The notes beneath the pieces were generated by a model. It saw only the letters and a list, made by a program, of their open reading frames with translations. It ran no database searches and was not told the origin of the DNA. Shown here piece after piece: positions 25,893 to 35,282 of a DNA stretch of 64,000 nt. This DNA is from Alphaproteobacteria bacterium. Lineage in GTDB: Bacteria > Pseudomonadota > Alphaproteobacteria > Micavibrionales > Micavibrionaceae. The first letter of the stretch is position 1; every line of letters begins with the position of its first letter. The DNA lies in NCBI GenBank assembly GCA_021775995.1, contig JAJFGS010000013.1:744001-808000 (forward strand), read 5' to 3'. The position numbers were made by a program, and so were the translations under genes.

Positions 25893-26406
25893 CTTGAGCC
25901 ATCTCCCCAAGCTCTTCTATTGGTTTTGCCTGCTGATCTTTCGAACAATGACGAAGCATCATATCAACATTTTGACCTGATTTTGGATGAACCCAGTTCT
26001 CATTAATATCTTGCAATGGTTTGAGAACAAATAATCTTTCATGCATGCGTGGATGGGGTAAAATGAGCCGTTCACCATCTACGATAATTTCATCGTGATA
26101 AGCGATGAGGTCTAAATCTAAAACTCTAGGTTCATTTTTTTTATCACGAACACGGCCAAATTCTACCTCTATATCGAACATCCTTTGAAGCAAATCTAAT
26201 GGCGATAAATTAGTCTCAACCGCAATGACACTATTATGATACCAATCTTGGTCAGCATCAAATGGGACAGGTGCCGTTAACCAAATACGAGAAGATTGAA
26301 GGACTTTAATATTACGCGCCTCAATCGCCTCAATCGCCGCCAATAACGTATCAGCAGGATCACCAAAGCGACTTGGTAAATTTGCACCTAAAGCGATAAG
26401 GATCAT
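25885..26406 (-). CDS. folK: 2-amino-4-hydroxy-6-hydroxymethyldihydropteridine diphosphokinase (HPPK)
   Basis: FolK activates hydroxymethyl-dihydropterin for FolP. The 173-residue product has LIALGANLPSRFGDP, WYHNSVIAVETNLSPLDLLQ, and the signature RVLDLDLIAYHDE with PHPRMHERLFVLKPL. It overlaps folP. The Shine-Dalgarno GAAAGG sits in the 3' arm of a perfect 10-base-pair hairpin just upstream of the ATG, so initiation may be controlled by RNA structure. The C-terminal 25 residues are polar and unconserved. Confidence 0.96.
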   Translation of the reverse strand: MILIALGANLPSRFGDPADTLLAAIEAIEARNIKVLQSSRIWLTAPVPFDADQDWYHNSVIAVETNLSPLDLLQRMFDIEVEFGRVRDKKNEPRVLDLDLIAYHDEIIVDGERLILPHPRMHERLFVLKPLQDINENWVHPKSGQNVDMMLRHCSKDQQAKPIEELGEMAQDD

Positions 26407-26411
26407 AAATA

Positions 26412-26439
26412 ATGCCTTTCAAAACAATATGAAAGGCAT
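26412..26439 (-). promoter_or_regulatory. Perfect hairpin covering the folK ribosome binding site
   Basis: On the minus strand ATGCCTTTCA and TGAAAGGCAT form a 10-base-pair stem with an 8-base loop. GAAAGG in the 3' arm is the only good SD for folK, spaced 7-8 bases from its ATG. The stem is followed by TTATTTATG, so it may also act as a weak terminator for the upstream DUF882 gene. Confidence 0.6.
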
Positions 26440-26478
26440 CTTACTTATAGTAATTGTTAAGGCAAGAGATTTTGGATA

Positions 26479-27060
26479 TTACCAAGTACGAACGTCGCCA
26501 GAATCCATATGAACAAAGTTGCTCTTTGAATAATAGCCAACACCGCCCGCCCCTAAGCTTGTGGCGATGTCGCGGATACGTTTCGTCGAATATCCTTCCA
26601 TCCGAAGGTCAATAGCGCGCCCCTCCATATGAAGTGATTTCTTCGCCACACCAGATGACGAAGAAACATTACGTAGCATGGCATTGGTCTTGGGAGAACG
26701 ATAACCAGAAATGATTTCAAAAGGCGTATTTTGCCCTGTCATACGGTGAACAGTATAAATAATGTCAATCACGCGGGGATCCATAGGATAGACCTGATCC
26801 GTTCTAAAATCACGCAACACCATATTAATTTGCTTAAACGCATCAGGTAGATATTTGTTACCCACGCGATACACACCAGAAAAGCTTTCGCCTGTGTGAG
26901 CATTACGGAAAGACGCACGTCTCGAACCTGAATCAGTAATACCTGTTTTAAAATTTGCAGCCGATGCCGCGTTGCCTAAAGCAGGAATAAGAACACCACC
27001 CAAAGTTGCCGCGCCTATTCCTAAGAAAGAACGTCGATCTAAAGATTTATCTTCAGACAT
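26479..27060 (-). CDS. DUF882 family murein peptidase-like protein (YcbK/MepK type)
   Basis: An exported protein of the DUF882/peptidase M15-like family; E. coli MepK (YcbK) is a murein endopeptidase active on 3-3 crosslinks. The Tat signal is DRRSFLGIGAATLGGVLIPAL. The domain shows ISGYRSPKTNAMLR, the zinc ligands in SLHMEGRAIDLRM, and SNFVHMDSGDVRTW at the end. ATG at 27060 gives a canonical Tat start (MSEDKSLDRRSF); ATG at 27117 would add 19 residues. It follows an L,D-transpeptidase gene, whose 3-3 crosslinks are the substrate of such enzymes. Confidence 0.87.
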   Translation of the reverse strand: MSEDKSLDRRSFLGIGAATLGGVLIPALGNAASAANFKTGITDSGSRRASFRNAHTGESFSGVYRVGNKYLPDAFKQINMVLRDFRTDQVYPMDPRVIDIIYTVHRMTGQNTPFEIISGYRSPKTNAMLRNVSSSSGVAKKSLHMEGRAIDLRMEGYSTKRIRDIATSLGAGGVGYYSKSNFVHMDSGDVRTW

Positions 27061-27303
27061 GACTGAGGCTTCATTTGTTTGGATTATATCGGAAAGTCCG
27101 TTTTCTTTATTAAGCATATTGTCTCGCAAGTTTTTGATTCCTGAGATTATAGTTTTTTGTATCTTTTAAGATATAGCTAAGTTGAATGCATACAATAAAA
27201 ACTAAGATGGTATCCATGTAAAGAAAGATAATTAGAATAATTACCCTATAAACTCTAAGTTTACCGCTGAAAATTTAACAAATCAATAGGAAACCATCAA
27301 ATT

Positions 27304-29013
27304 TTAGTTAATTTGCGCCGTTTTTGTTGACTTGGGCGCTGTAGGTACGGCCACACCATCAATTTCCAATAATGCCTTTATAAGCCGTGTATCATGCCCA
27401 TAAATGTCTGCGCCATAGATAATTTGATTACGCTCACCCAACCAGACTGTTTGATAAAGAATATAAACAGGCAACGGTTCTTGCGCTCTTATTTCTCTTA
27501 ATTTACCGCGTTGCAAGATTGAATCACGTTTTGATGATGACCAATCTGGGTTAGGACTTAAAACAAAATCTGCAAGCTCAATCGGTTTTTCAAGACGAAT
27601 ACAGCCAGAACTTAACGCTCTGTTCGACCGTTTAAAATAAGATTTCGTCGTCGTATCATGAAGGTAAATGTTAAATGGATTATTCATTAAAAACCTAACT
27701 TGACCAAGTGGATTACCCCTTCCAGAACCTTGTATCATGCGCATGGCATTTACTTCACTCCATGTTTTTGAATTCCAATCAATTTCGCCAGGATCAACGG
27801 TCATTCCATCTTCTACCAATTCAATACCACGATCCGATAAGTAATAAGGATTTTCACGGAGCTTCGGTAAATAATCATCGCGCTTAATTGTTGGTGGCAC
27901 AGTCCATGTTGGATTGTAACGAATGCCTGTGACTTGCGTAGAGAAAATATTTGTTGGTCTTTTCGGACGTCCAACAACAACAGGCATTTCTATTTTTACT
28001 TTTTCATTTTCAACCGCCCATAATGTCGCAGAGGGCACATTGACCATGATGTAACGGTTCGGTTTACTTTGTTCGACCCAGCGCAAGCGTTCTAAATTTG
28101 CCAATACCTGATTAATTTTATCTTCACGGGTAATATTCATCAGTTTCACGGTTTGCCGCCCGACAATCCCATCAGGTTTTAAACTATGTGATTTTTGAAA
28201 TGCCATTACAGCACGCGCTAATTCATCATCATAATAATAAGCGCCCTGCGGTGCGCTTTCGGCCTTATAGCCCATGCGGTTACGAATACGTAAGACAGCT
28301 TTATTATTTGCCCCCGGACGAATAAGACCTTTTACATTAACTTTAAAAGATTCCCCTTTCTCCGTTGCGGGCGTTTGATAAAGACGGTTTAATTCTTCTT
28401 GAAGTTTTTTATAAAGCTTTCCCTTTGGTGCCATGTTTTGCATCGCAGATTTCACATCTGAACTACCCGCCACATAATCAAGAATATCAATACCACGTAA
28501 TGGAGTACGCCAATAGCGAGAGCGTTGTCCAATACGTTTTGGATTAACACGCATTGCGCTCATATCACGACCATAACGCACCAACGCATCACTGATAACC
28601 AAATCAAGTTGGAAACGATCAGCCCCTTTCGCTTCATCCATCAACTGACGAATTTCATTCGTATGATATTGATTTGGATTTAACCCGTGTGTCCAAGAAT
28701 TTTCAAGCACACTCAAAATAGCTTTCGTTTTCTTCTGACCAAAAAATGAGTTTTGAATCCACACAGGTTCAGACCCACGTGACTCATAAAACGCCTTCAT
28801 CCCTGGCGCATCATAAAACTTTAAATTATTAAGACTCCCCCCTTCCAGTGCAGACATGATACCCGCGCTGATGAGAGTTGGGCTTTCAACAGACAATGAG
28901 TTTTGATCTATTTCGCTCTGCAACGTCTTGCCTTGCGCTGCAGCAATACTTGAAACGCAAAAAAGACCAATGAGTATAATTATAGATAGAATGTATTGAT
29001 GCCATCGAAGCAT
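27304..29013 (-). CDS. L,D-transpeptidase (YcbB/LdtD-like)
   Basis: A 569-residue periplasmic enzyme forming 3-3 peptidoglycan crosslinks. An N-terminal signal or anchor (residues 6-26) is followed by a helical scaffold domain (about 60-200) and a peptidoglycan-binding domain, DELARAVMAFQKSHSLKPDGIVGRQTVKLMN. The YkuD catalytic domain has NIYLHDTTTKSYF and SNRALSSGCIRLEKP, with the nucleophile at C471. The layout matches E. coli LdtD. An LdtR-type regulator is encoded at 16392 and a DUF882 peptidase directly downstream, which suggests a 3-3 crosslink remodelling set. Confidence 0.94.
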   Translation of the reverse strand: MLRWHQYILSIIILIGLFCVSSIAAAQGKTLQSEIDQNSLSVESPTLISAGIMSALEGGSLNNLKFYDAPGMKAFYESRGSEPVWIQNSFFGQKKTKAILSVLENSWTHGLNPNQYHTNEIRQLMDEAKGADRFQLDLVISDALVRYGRDMSAMRVNPKRIGQRSRYWRTPLRGIDILDYVAGSSDVKSAMQNMAPKGKLYKKLQEELNRLYQTPATEKGESFKVNVKGLIRPGANNKAVLRIRNRMGYKAESAPQGAYYYDDELARAVMAFQKSHSLKPDGIVGRQTVKLMNITREDKINQVLANLERLRWVEQSKPNRYIMVNVPSATLWAVENEKVKIEMPVVVGRPKRPTNIFSTQVTGIRYNPTWTVPPTIKRDDYLPKLRENPYYLSDRGIELVEDGMTVDPGEIDWNSKTWSEVNAMRMIQGSGRGNPLGQVRFLMNNPFNIYLHDTTTKSYFKRSNRALSSGCIRLEKPIELADFVLSPNPDWSSSKRDSILQRGKLREIRAQEPLPVYILYQTVWLGERNQIIYGADIYGHDTRLIKALLEIDGVAVPTAPKSTKTAQIN

Positions 29014-29140
29014 AGGTGAGAATCCTTAAATTACTAAAGTTACTCTACAGTGTAACATAAATAAATAAAGCTTACGCTCTATCAATACTCTATAAATCCA
29101 CAAATGTGTATTACTGAACACATAAGGGCATAAATAACTA

Positions 29141-29683
29141 TTACGGATTATTCGGCTTTAACTGCTTAGCGTAGTTATAAATGGAGACGACTTTCTCCTG
29201 AAGACGTCCCGCCAAGACATCACCGACCCCCCAAGCTGCAACAGCACCAGCAAGAACCCAATTTTGAGATTGAAGAGCTGTTGTCACACCAGGTACCCGT
29301 AAGAGAAGATTACCTGTTCCACAAATTGTTGGCATACTATCAGCAACTTTCTTCAATGCCGCATTATTAAAATGACTCGCAGCTTTTTCAAATGGGTATT
29401 TTAAAGCCCCAATTCCCCAAGCACCCGCCATAGCGAATAGACTATATTGTAAAAACGATCCCGAAGGCACGCTATTTGCGAAAGCCAAGGTTAAGTCACC
29501 CGTAGCAAATGTCGCGGCAGCCCCAGAGTATCCCCAAGATTTATGTCCGTACCGTGATAAAGATAACTCTGCAACAGTAAACTGAGCCGCAGCAGCAAAA
29601 TCACTTACACCACCATTTAAAACAAGCAGACTACTACCCGTTAAGCTAACAACACCTGCCCAATTTTCTGACTTCATAGCCAT
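29141..29683 (-). CDS. Hypothetical multi-pass membrane protein with internal repeats
   Basis: A 180-residue protein rich in Ala, Gly and Ser, with four or five moderately hydrophobic segments. A motif like NWxxAGxxAxxGxGDxxA recurs: ENWAGVVSLTGSS, YSGAAATFATGDLTLA, FAMAGAWGIGALK and QNWVLAGAVAAWGVGDVLAG. The ATG at 29683 follows AAGGTTGA; a TTG two codons earlier is less likely. I do not recognise the family. The gene stands alone between ilvD and the L,D-transpeptidase gene. Confidence 0.65.
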   Translation of the reverse strand: MAMKSENWAGVVSLTGSSLLVLNGGVSDFAAAAQFTVAELSLSRYGHKSWGYSGAAATFATGDLTLAFANSVPSGSFLQYSLFAMAGAWGIGALKYPFEKAASHFNNAALKKVADSMPTICGTGNLLLRVPGVTTALQSQNWVLAGAVAAWGVGDVLAGRLQEKVVSIYNYAKQLKPNNP

Positions 29684-29744
29684 ATTCAACCTTACCCGCC
29701 TTTAATTTACGAAATAAGATAACAAGCGCTATTGTTATGTCAAC

Positions 29745-31463
29745 CTAAATATCCACAAATATATGTTTTTCACTTTTTGCACCGCCATGAGTGACCGCAC
29801 CTTTTGAGGCAGACCCCACCGTTTGCGTATATTTCCAGATAGCCCCCGATTGATAGTCATGCTCACGTGGTTTCCAGTTTTTCTTACGCGCGGCAAGTTC
29901 TTCATCTGTCAACTTCACTTCCATTGTTCCCGCTTCCGCATCAATGGCAATAATATCCCCACTTTCGATAAGCCCAATTGGTCCGCCATCGTAAGCTTCA
30001 GGACTGACGTGCCCAATACAGAAGCCACGTGTTCCACCAGAAAAGCGACCATCTGTTACCAATGCCATTTTACCGCCCATTCCCTGACCATAAAGAGCGG
30101 CCGTCGTAGAAAGCATTTCACGCATACCGGGGCCACCTTTTGGTCCTTCATAACGAATGACAATGACTTCTCCTTCTTCATATTCTTTTGCTTGAATGGC
30201 GTCATAAGCCGCCTGCTCTCCGTCAAAAACACGTGCCGGTCCTTCGAATTGTAGGTTTTCTAAACCTGCAATTTTAACAATGGCGCCTTCAGGAGCAAGA
30301 TTACCCTTCAAACCAACAACACCACCCGATGGGTGAATTGGATTTTTGATAGAATAAACAACATCCTGATCTTCAGGGCGTTTAACATTCTCCAAAGTTT
30401 CTGCCAAAGTTTTTCCAGCTACCGTCATACACTCACCATGTAAAAAACCACCGTCAAGCAATTCTTTCATCACAACCCCAACACCGCCAACATCATAAAG
30501 ATGTTTGGCAACATATTTTCCACCAGGACGAAGATTTGCAATCAATGGGGTGCGTTTGAAAATTTCTGCGACCGCCGATAGATCAAAATCAACACCGCAT
30601 TCATTCGCCATTGCAGGTAAATGCAAGGCTGCGTTGGTCGAGCCTCCCGTGGCTGCCACAACCGCCGCTGCGTTTTCAAAAGATTTTAATGTAACAATGT
30701 CACGAGGACGTAAGTTATTTTTAATAAGATCCATGACAACACGTCCAGAAGCCTCGGCATATTCATCACGGCTTTCATACGGTGCAGGCGCACCCGCACT
30801 ATTGGGAAGTGCTAAACCAATGGCTTCCGACACACACGCCATCGTGTTTGCCGTAAACTGACCACCACACGCCCCCGCAGATGGACAGGCCACACATTCC
30901 AACTCTTTAAGTTCCTCGTCCGTCATATTACCAACGGCATTCTCACCCACCGCTTCAAAAACATTGACGATATCGACATCTTTCCCTTTAAATTTTCCGG
31001 GTAAAATTGTACCGCCATACATAAACACAGACGGCACATTCAAACGCAACATAACCATCATCATACCCGGCAAAGATTTATCACAACCCGCCAAACCAAC
31101 CAATGCATCATAACAATGCCCACGCATCGTTAGCTCAACAGAATCTGCGATAACCTCACGTGAGACTAAAGATGAGCGCATCCCTTCATGCCCCATCGCG
31201 ATACCATCTGTTACCGTAATGGTTGTAAATTCACGTGGACTACCTTCAGCCGCCTGAACGCCTTTTTTAACAGCTTGTGCCTGACGCGACAGCGCAATAT
31301 TACAAGGTGCCGCCTCGTTCCAACAGGTGGCCACACCAACAAGGGGTTGATGAATCTCTTCTTCGGTCATACCCATCGCATAATAATAAGCCCTATGCGG
31401 TGCAGACTTCGCCCCTTCGGTTACGTAACGACTGACAAGTTTTGATTTGTCCCATTTCGTCAT
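29745..31463 (-). CDS. ilvD: Dihydroxy-acid dehydratase
   Basis: IlvD dehydrates dihydroxy acids to the keto acids of valine and isoleucine. The 572-residue product has the iron-sulfur ligands in [25 protein letters not shown] and [18 protein letters not shown]. The C-terminal [21 protein letters not shown] is also diagnostic. Spacing of the cysteines fits the [2Fe-2S] subgroup rather than the [4Fe-4S] enzyme of E. coli; this is inferred from overall similarity. A branched-chain aminotransferase gene (ilvE) lies at 58754. Confidence 0.97.
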   Translation of the reverse strand: MTKWDKSKLVSRYVTEGAKSAPHRAYYYAMGMTEEEIHQPLVGVATCWNEAAPCNIALSRQAQAVKKGVQAAEGSPREFTTITVTDGIAMGHEGMRSSLVSREVIADSVELTMRGHCYDALVGLAGCDKSLPGMMMVMLRLNVPSVFMYGGTILPGKFKGKDVDIVNVFEAVGENAVGNMTDEELKELECVACPSAGACGGQFTANTMACVSEAIGLALPNSAGAPAPYESRDEYAEASGRVVMDLIKNNLRPRDIVTLKSFENAAAVVAATGGSTNAALHLPAMANECGVDFDLSAVAEIFKRTPLIANLRPGGKYVAKHLYDVGGVGVVMKELLDGGFLHGECMTVAGKTLAETLENVKRPEDQDVVYSIKNPIHPSGGVVGLKGNLAPEGAIVKIAGLENLQFEGPARVFDGEQAAYDAIQAKEYEEGEVIVIRYEGPKGGPGMREMLSTTAALYGQGMGGKMALVTDGRFSGGTRGFCIGHVSPEAYDGGPIGLIESGDIIAIDAEAGTMEVKLTDEELAARKKNWKPREHDYQSGAIWKYTQTVGSASKGAVTHGGAKSEKHIFVDI

Positions 31464-31493
31464 GAGAACTTTTCTTTCTTAATGTAAATAAAT

Positions 31494-32081
31494 TTATTGT
31501 TGTTGTTCTGTCGGCATAACAACAGTGTTATTTTTCTTCTTGGCTTTGCTTCTTGCATGCTCAATCGCCTTTTTAAAACGAATAGGTTGAGCGATAGGAG
31601 GCAAGATAACTTCACCAATCCCCATACCACGCACCATCACACGACCATATCCAAACAATCGCCCAAACACACCTTGAAGAACATTCACACCCTCAACACG
31701 GTCAATATTAATCTCACCCACAGCACGTGCAATAAGACCACGCTTATAAACAAGACGAATATCCGTCACGCCAATTTCAGTTGTCGCTTTAATGATCATC
31801 ATCTGGGCAAATTTTAAAAGACCCATAACAAAAATAAAGAAGGCTAAAATTTTTACACCCGCATGAAGATTCATAATCTGTTCCGTAAATGTAACACCTT
31901 CATTAACAGTACCAAAAATCATAGGCTCAAACTTAAGCGCAATAATTATAATAAAAAGAGCTAAGAAAAAACTAAACAAAGCATTCAAAAATGCCCCAAC
32001 CATATACATCCAATGAAAATGAGCGATATGAATTAGTTCTTCGCCGTCACTAATTGACTGTCTAATATAATCCACGCTCAT
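31494..32081 (-). CDS. Bacterial PH-domain (bPH2/YdbT-like) membrane protein
   Basis: A 195-residue protein with two membrane segments, at about residues 26-50 and 77-97. A cytoplasmic bPH2 domain follows: TEIGVTDIRLVYKRGLIARAVGEINIDRVEGVNVLQGVFGRLFGYGRVMVRGMGIGEV. This order (membrane hairpin then PH domain) is common and the function is unknown. The C-terminus is basic, then Gln-rich. It lies between pfkA and ilvD on the same strand with short gaps, so it may be cotranscribed with pfkA. Confidence 0.83.
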   Translation of the reverse strand: MSVDYIRQSISDGEELIHIAHFHWMYMVGAFLNALFSFFLALFIIIIALKFEPMIFGTVNEGVTFTEQIMNLHAGVKILAFFIFVMGLLKFAQMMIIKATTEIGVTDIRLVYKRGLIARAVGEINIDRVEGVNVLQGVFGRLFGYGRVMVRGMGIGEVILPPIAQPIRFKKAIEHARSKAKKKNNTVVMPTEQQQ

Positions 32082-32108
32082 CGTATTTCTCCGTATATTT
32101 TTCTATAA

Positions 32109-33209
32109 TTAATCCGCAGATCTATCTCCAAAAGAGATACCAATTCCCCGCGCCGACTTAACCATTGTACCATCAGGATCAACTTGCTGATAGGCTGCAA
32201 TCGCATCTTCAATCGCGACATCAACAACTTCACGATTCTTCCACGCTACCATTCTATCAAATTTCTCTGCCGCAACCAACTCCACCGCTTTCACACCAAA
32301 GGCCGTCGCCAATAAACGGTCATTATAAGTTGGCGAAGACCCACGCTGGACATGCCCTAAAACCGTAACACGCGCCTCGAATCCTGTTGCTTTAGAGATT
32401 TCTTCACTAAAATAATTACCAATACCGCCATAGCGTTTTTGACCATCTGTGTGGGTCACCATATAAGGCTGTCCTTCTATAGTTTTGACCGCTTCCGATA
32501 CAACAACCAGTGCAAAGTTACGTCCCTTTTTCTTCACCTTTTTAATTTTTGCGGCAATATTTTCAATCGTATAATCAATTTCTGGAATCAAAATAACATC
32601 TGCACCACCCGCAACACCCGTCGCCAAAGCGATATGCCCTGCGTCACGCCCCATAACTTCTAAAATCATCACGCGATCATGGCTGGCCGCTGTCGGTTGC
32701 AATCTATCCAGTGCCTCAGTCGCCACAGAAACCGCCGTATCAAAACCAATAGACGTTTCCGTTTCACCAATATCATTATCAATAGTTTTTGGAATACCAA
32801 CCATCGGCACACCGCCTTGTTGGGCAAAGCGCCTTAATATGGCATGAGAGCCATCACCACCTATACCAATAATACAGTCGAGCCCTAATTTTTTACAATT
32901 ATCAATAATTTCGCCACTGCGGTCTTTAAACGTACCATCAGGCATTGGAAAATTCCAAGGGTCACCTTTATTGGTTGTTCCCAATATAGTGCCACCCATG
33001 CGCATCACAGTCCCATCAAATTCTGCTGGTGTTAAGGTGCGAACATCTGGCTCATCCCCCAATAAGCCCGCTGTACCATCAATAAGACCTATCACTTCCC
33101 AGCCTTTTTGGTCTGCGCTATGAACAACGGCACGAATGGCGGCGTTCAATCCAGCACAATCGCCACCGCTTGTTAATATTCCAATTTTCTTTGATTTATC
33201 TTGAGTCAT
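32109..33209 (-). CDS. pfkA: 6-phosphofructokinase
   Basis: PFK phosphorylates fructose 6-phosphate. The 366-residue product has GILTSGGDCAGLNAAIR, GIGGDGSHAILRRFA, PKTIDNDIGETETSIGFDTA and MGRDAGHIALATG. Phosphoryl donor choice depends on two positions. The glycine in GGDGS is typical of ATP enzymes, while the lysine in PKTIDND is shared with PPi-type and some ATP-type enzymes. The donor is therefore most likely ATP, but not certain. It diverges from the DUF465 gene. Confidence 0.93.
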   Translation of the reverse strand: MTQDKSKKIGILTSGGDCAGLNAAIRAVVHSADQKGWEVIGLIDGTAGLLGDEPDVRTLTPAEFDGTVMRMGGTILGTTNKGDPWNFPMPDGTFKDRSGEIIDNCKKLGLDCIIGIGGDGSHAILRRFAQQGGVPMVGIPKTIDNDIGETETSIGFDTAVSVATEALDRLQPTAASHDRVMILEVMGRDAGHIALATGVAGGADVILIPEIDYTIENIAAKIKKVKKKGRNFALVVVSEAVKTIEGQPYMVTHTDGQKRYGGIGNYFSEEISKATGFEARVTVLGHVQRGSSPTYNDRLLATAFGVKAVELVAAEKFDRMVAWKNREVVDVAIEDAIAAYQQVDPDGTMVKSARGIGISFGDRSAD

Positions 33210-33358
33210 ACCAAGGGTTGTACCCTATAAGTCCCTCTAATCCAAAAGAAAATTTACCCAACTTATTCTTTTTCTACCCTTTATTCGAATTTTGTGATAC
33301 AATTTTTAGGTCTAAATCACATAAATATAATAACTTAAGCGGTAGTCCTGATACTTTA

Positions 33359-33559
33359 ATGGAAGATATTAACGAACTTGAAGAAAAACTCGTGGAATTA
33401 CAACACGAGCATAAAGATCTTGATGACATTATTGATCGTCTTCAGGAGTCGGCCGCCGTTGACTTGTTTCAAATGAAGCGCCTTCAAAAGAAAAAATTAA
33501 TGCTGAAAGACCAAATTCAGAAGATTAAATCAGAGATTATCCCAGATATTATCGCTTAA
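33359..33559 (+). CDS. YdcH/DUF465 family small coiled-coil protein
   Basis: A 66-residue, fully helical, highly charged protein: MEDINELEEKLVELQHEHKDLDDII, then QMKRLQKKKLMLKDQIQKIKSEI. This matches the DUF465/YdcH family, common in proteobacteria and of unknown function. A longer frame reaches upstream to 33170, but those residues are non-coding in character and overlap the divergent pfkA. The gene precedes purE by 46 bases. Confidence 0.85.
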   Translation: MEDINELEEKLVELQHEHKDLDDIIDRLQESAAVDLFQMKRLQKKKLMLKDQIQKIKSEIIPDIIA

Positions 33560-33605
33560 TAATAATGACTTGATTTTCCTCAATAAATAGACGATTCTTC
33601 ATTCC

Positions 33606-34100
33606 ATGACACATTCAGACGAAAATCCGTTAGTTGGTATTATTATGGGCTCCCAGTCTGATTGGGAAACCATGGAAAAAGCGCATGACATTTTACATGA
33701 GCTAGGCATCGCCCATGAATGTAAAATCGTATCCGCACACCGCACACCAGATCGTATGTATGACTATGCCAAAGTCGCCAAAGATCATGGTCTCAAAGTG
33801 ATCATCGCTGGCGCAGGTGGTGCGGCGCATTTACCAGGTATGGTGGCCAGCCTCACCCCAATACCCGTTCTTGGCGTTCCCGTTAAAAGCAAACACCTCA
33901 AAGGCATGGATAGCTTACTCTCCATTGCTCAAATGCCAGGCGGCGTGCCTGTTGGCACATTGGCGATTGGTGAAGCTGGTGCGAAGAACGCCGGATTATT
34001 AGCCGCCGCCATTATCGGGACATTTGATGATAAAATCTTGGCCAACCTTGAAGCTTACCGCGCCAAACAAACTGATAGTGTTAAAGACGAACCGAAGTAA
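33606..34100 (+). CDS. purE: N5-carboxyaminoimidazole ribonucleotide mutase
   Basis: PurE moves the carboxyl group from N5-CAIR to form CAIR in purine synthesis. The 164-residue product has [45 protein letters not shown] and [16 protein letters not shown]. The presence of purK next to it marks it as the class I (bacterial) mutase. The intergenic distance to purK is 75 bases. Confidence 0.97.
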   Translation: MTHSDENPLVGIIMGSQSDWETMEKAHDILHELGIAHECKIVSAHRTPDRMYDYAKVAKDHGLKVIIAGAGGAAHLPGMVASLTPIPVLGVPVKSKHLKGMDSLLSIAQMPGGVPVGTLAIGEAGAKNAGLLAAAIIGTFDDKILANLEAYRAKQTDSVKDEPK

Positions 34101-34175
34101 TTGGTGCTCTGCTTCCCTTAAGAATTTTCAAACCCCTCTTGTTTTATAATCAACTTCACGGCATAACCTATTGCT

Positions 34176-35240
34176 ATGGCAGTAAATTCAAAAACCTTAG
34201 GTATTTTAGGCGGCGGGCAATTGGGCAGAATGTCAGCCATGGCAGCGGAGCGTTTAGGCATCACCACCCATATTTATTGCCCCGAAGCAGGTTGCCCTGC
34301 CTCTCTTGTTGCACCGCATTTTACCTGCGCTAAATACGAAGATGAACAGGCATTAAAAGAGTTTGCCAATGCTGTTGATGTCATTAGTTATGAGTTTGAA
34401 AATATCCCTCTGAAAACAATAGAATTTTTACAGACATTAAAGCCCGTTTATCCCGATAGTAAACTCTTAGAAGTTTCACAGAACCGATTGAAAGAAAAAG
34501 AGTTTTTAAACTCTATTGATATCCCCACAGCACCATGGGCACCATGCCGTAAATCAGATGACATAAAGGTGACCCTAGAGAGCTGGAAAACGGGGCAATG
34601 CATCATAAAGACGGCACGTTTCGGTTACGATGGAAAAGGTCAAGTATTTCATAGAGATAGTGATAACATCTCTGACTCTTGGTCGAGTTTAAATACAGAA
34701 GAGGCTGTTATTGAAGGTATTATAGATTTTGATTTTGAGGTCTCAATTATTATCGCTCGAGATCTACAAGGTCAAATGGCCGTCTATCCGCCCGTTAAAA
34801 ACGAGCACAAAAATCATATTTTGGATAAAACCTTCTATCCCGCCCCTCTACCAGAGAATTTACAGGCAGAAGCGGCTGAGATGGCTCGTAAAATTGCAGA
34901 TGCTGTTAATCTGGTCGGCGTACTCACCTTAGAGCTGTTTGTCACCAAGGATGGAGCGCTCATCGCCAACGAAATCGCTCCACGCACCCATAATAGTGGT
35001 CATTGGACAATTGACGCCTGTAAAGTTTCTCAGTTCGAAAATCATGTAAGATGCGTCACAGGGCTGTCTGTCGGTGATCCTGCGCCCCACAGCGCCGCAG
35101 AAATGCACAATTTAATTGGCGATGATATCGAACGTCTGGAGACCTATGAGAAGATGGAAAACGCCTATATTCACCTATACGGCAAAACCGAAGCCCGTAA
35201 GGGACGTAAAATGGGTCATGTAACGATATTAAAGGAATAA
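34176..35240 (+). CDS. purK: N5-carboxyaminoimidazole ribonucleotide synthase
   Basis: PurK is an ATP-grasp enzyme that makes N5-CAIR from AIR and bicarbonate for PurE. The 354-residue product starts LGILGGGQLGRMSAMAAERLG. It has SYEFENIPLKTIEFL, the ATP-grasp segments IIKTARFGYDGKGQ and EGIIDFDFEVSIIIARD, and EIAPRTHNSGHWTIDA. Order purE-purK is the usual operon. No irregularity is seen. Confidence 0.97.
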   Translation: MAVNSKTLGILGGGQLGRMSAMAAERLGITTHIYCPEAGCPASLVAPHFTCAKYEDEQALKEFANAVDVISYEFENIPLKTIEFLQTLKPVYPDSKLLEVSQNRLKEKEFLNSIDIPTAPWAPCRKSDDIKVTLESWKTGQCIIKTARFGYDGKGQVFHRDSDNISDSWSSLNTEEAVIEGIIDFDFEVSIIIARDLQGQMAVYPPVKNEHKNHILDKTFYPAPLPENLQAEAAEMARKIADAVNLVGVLTLELFVTKDGALIANEIAPRTHNSGHWTIDACKVSQFENHVRCVTGLSVGDPAPHSAAEMHNLIGDDIERLETYEKMENAYIHLYGKTEARKGRKMGHVTILKE

Positions 35241-35282
35241 ATATCTTTACATAATGTAATAAATAGCGTATGTATTTTGCCT

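Noticed and set aside
33170-33358. N-terminal extension of the DUF465 protein
   Set aside because: The extra 63 residues are unlike the family, overlap the divergent pfkA start, and a proper ATG start matching family length exists at 33359.
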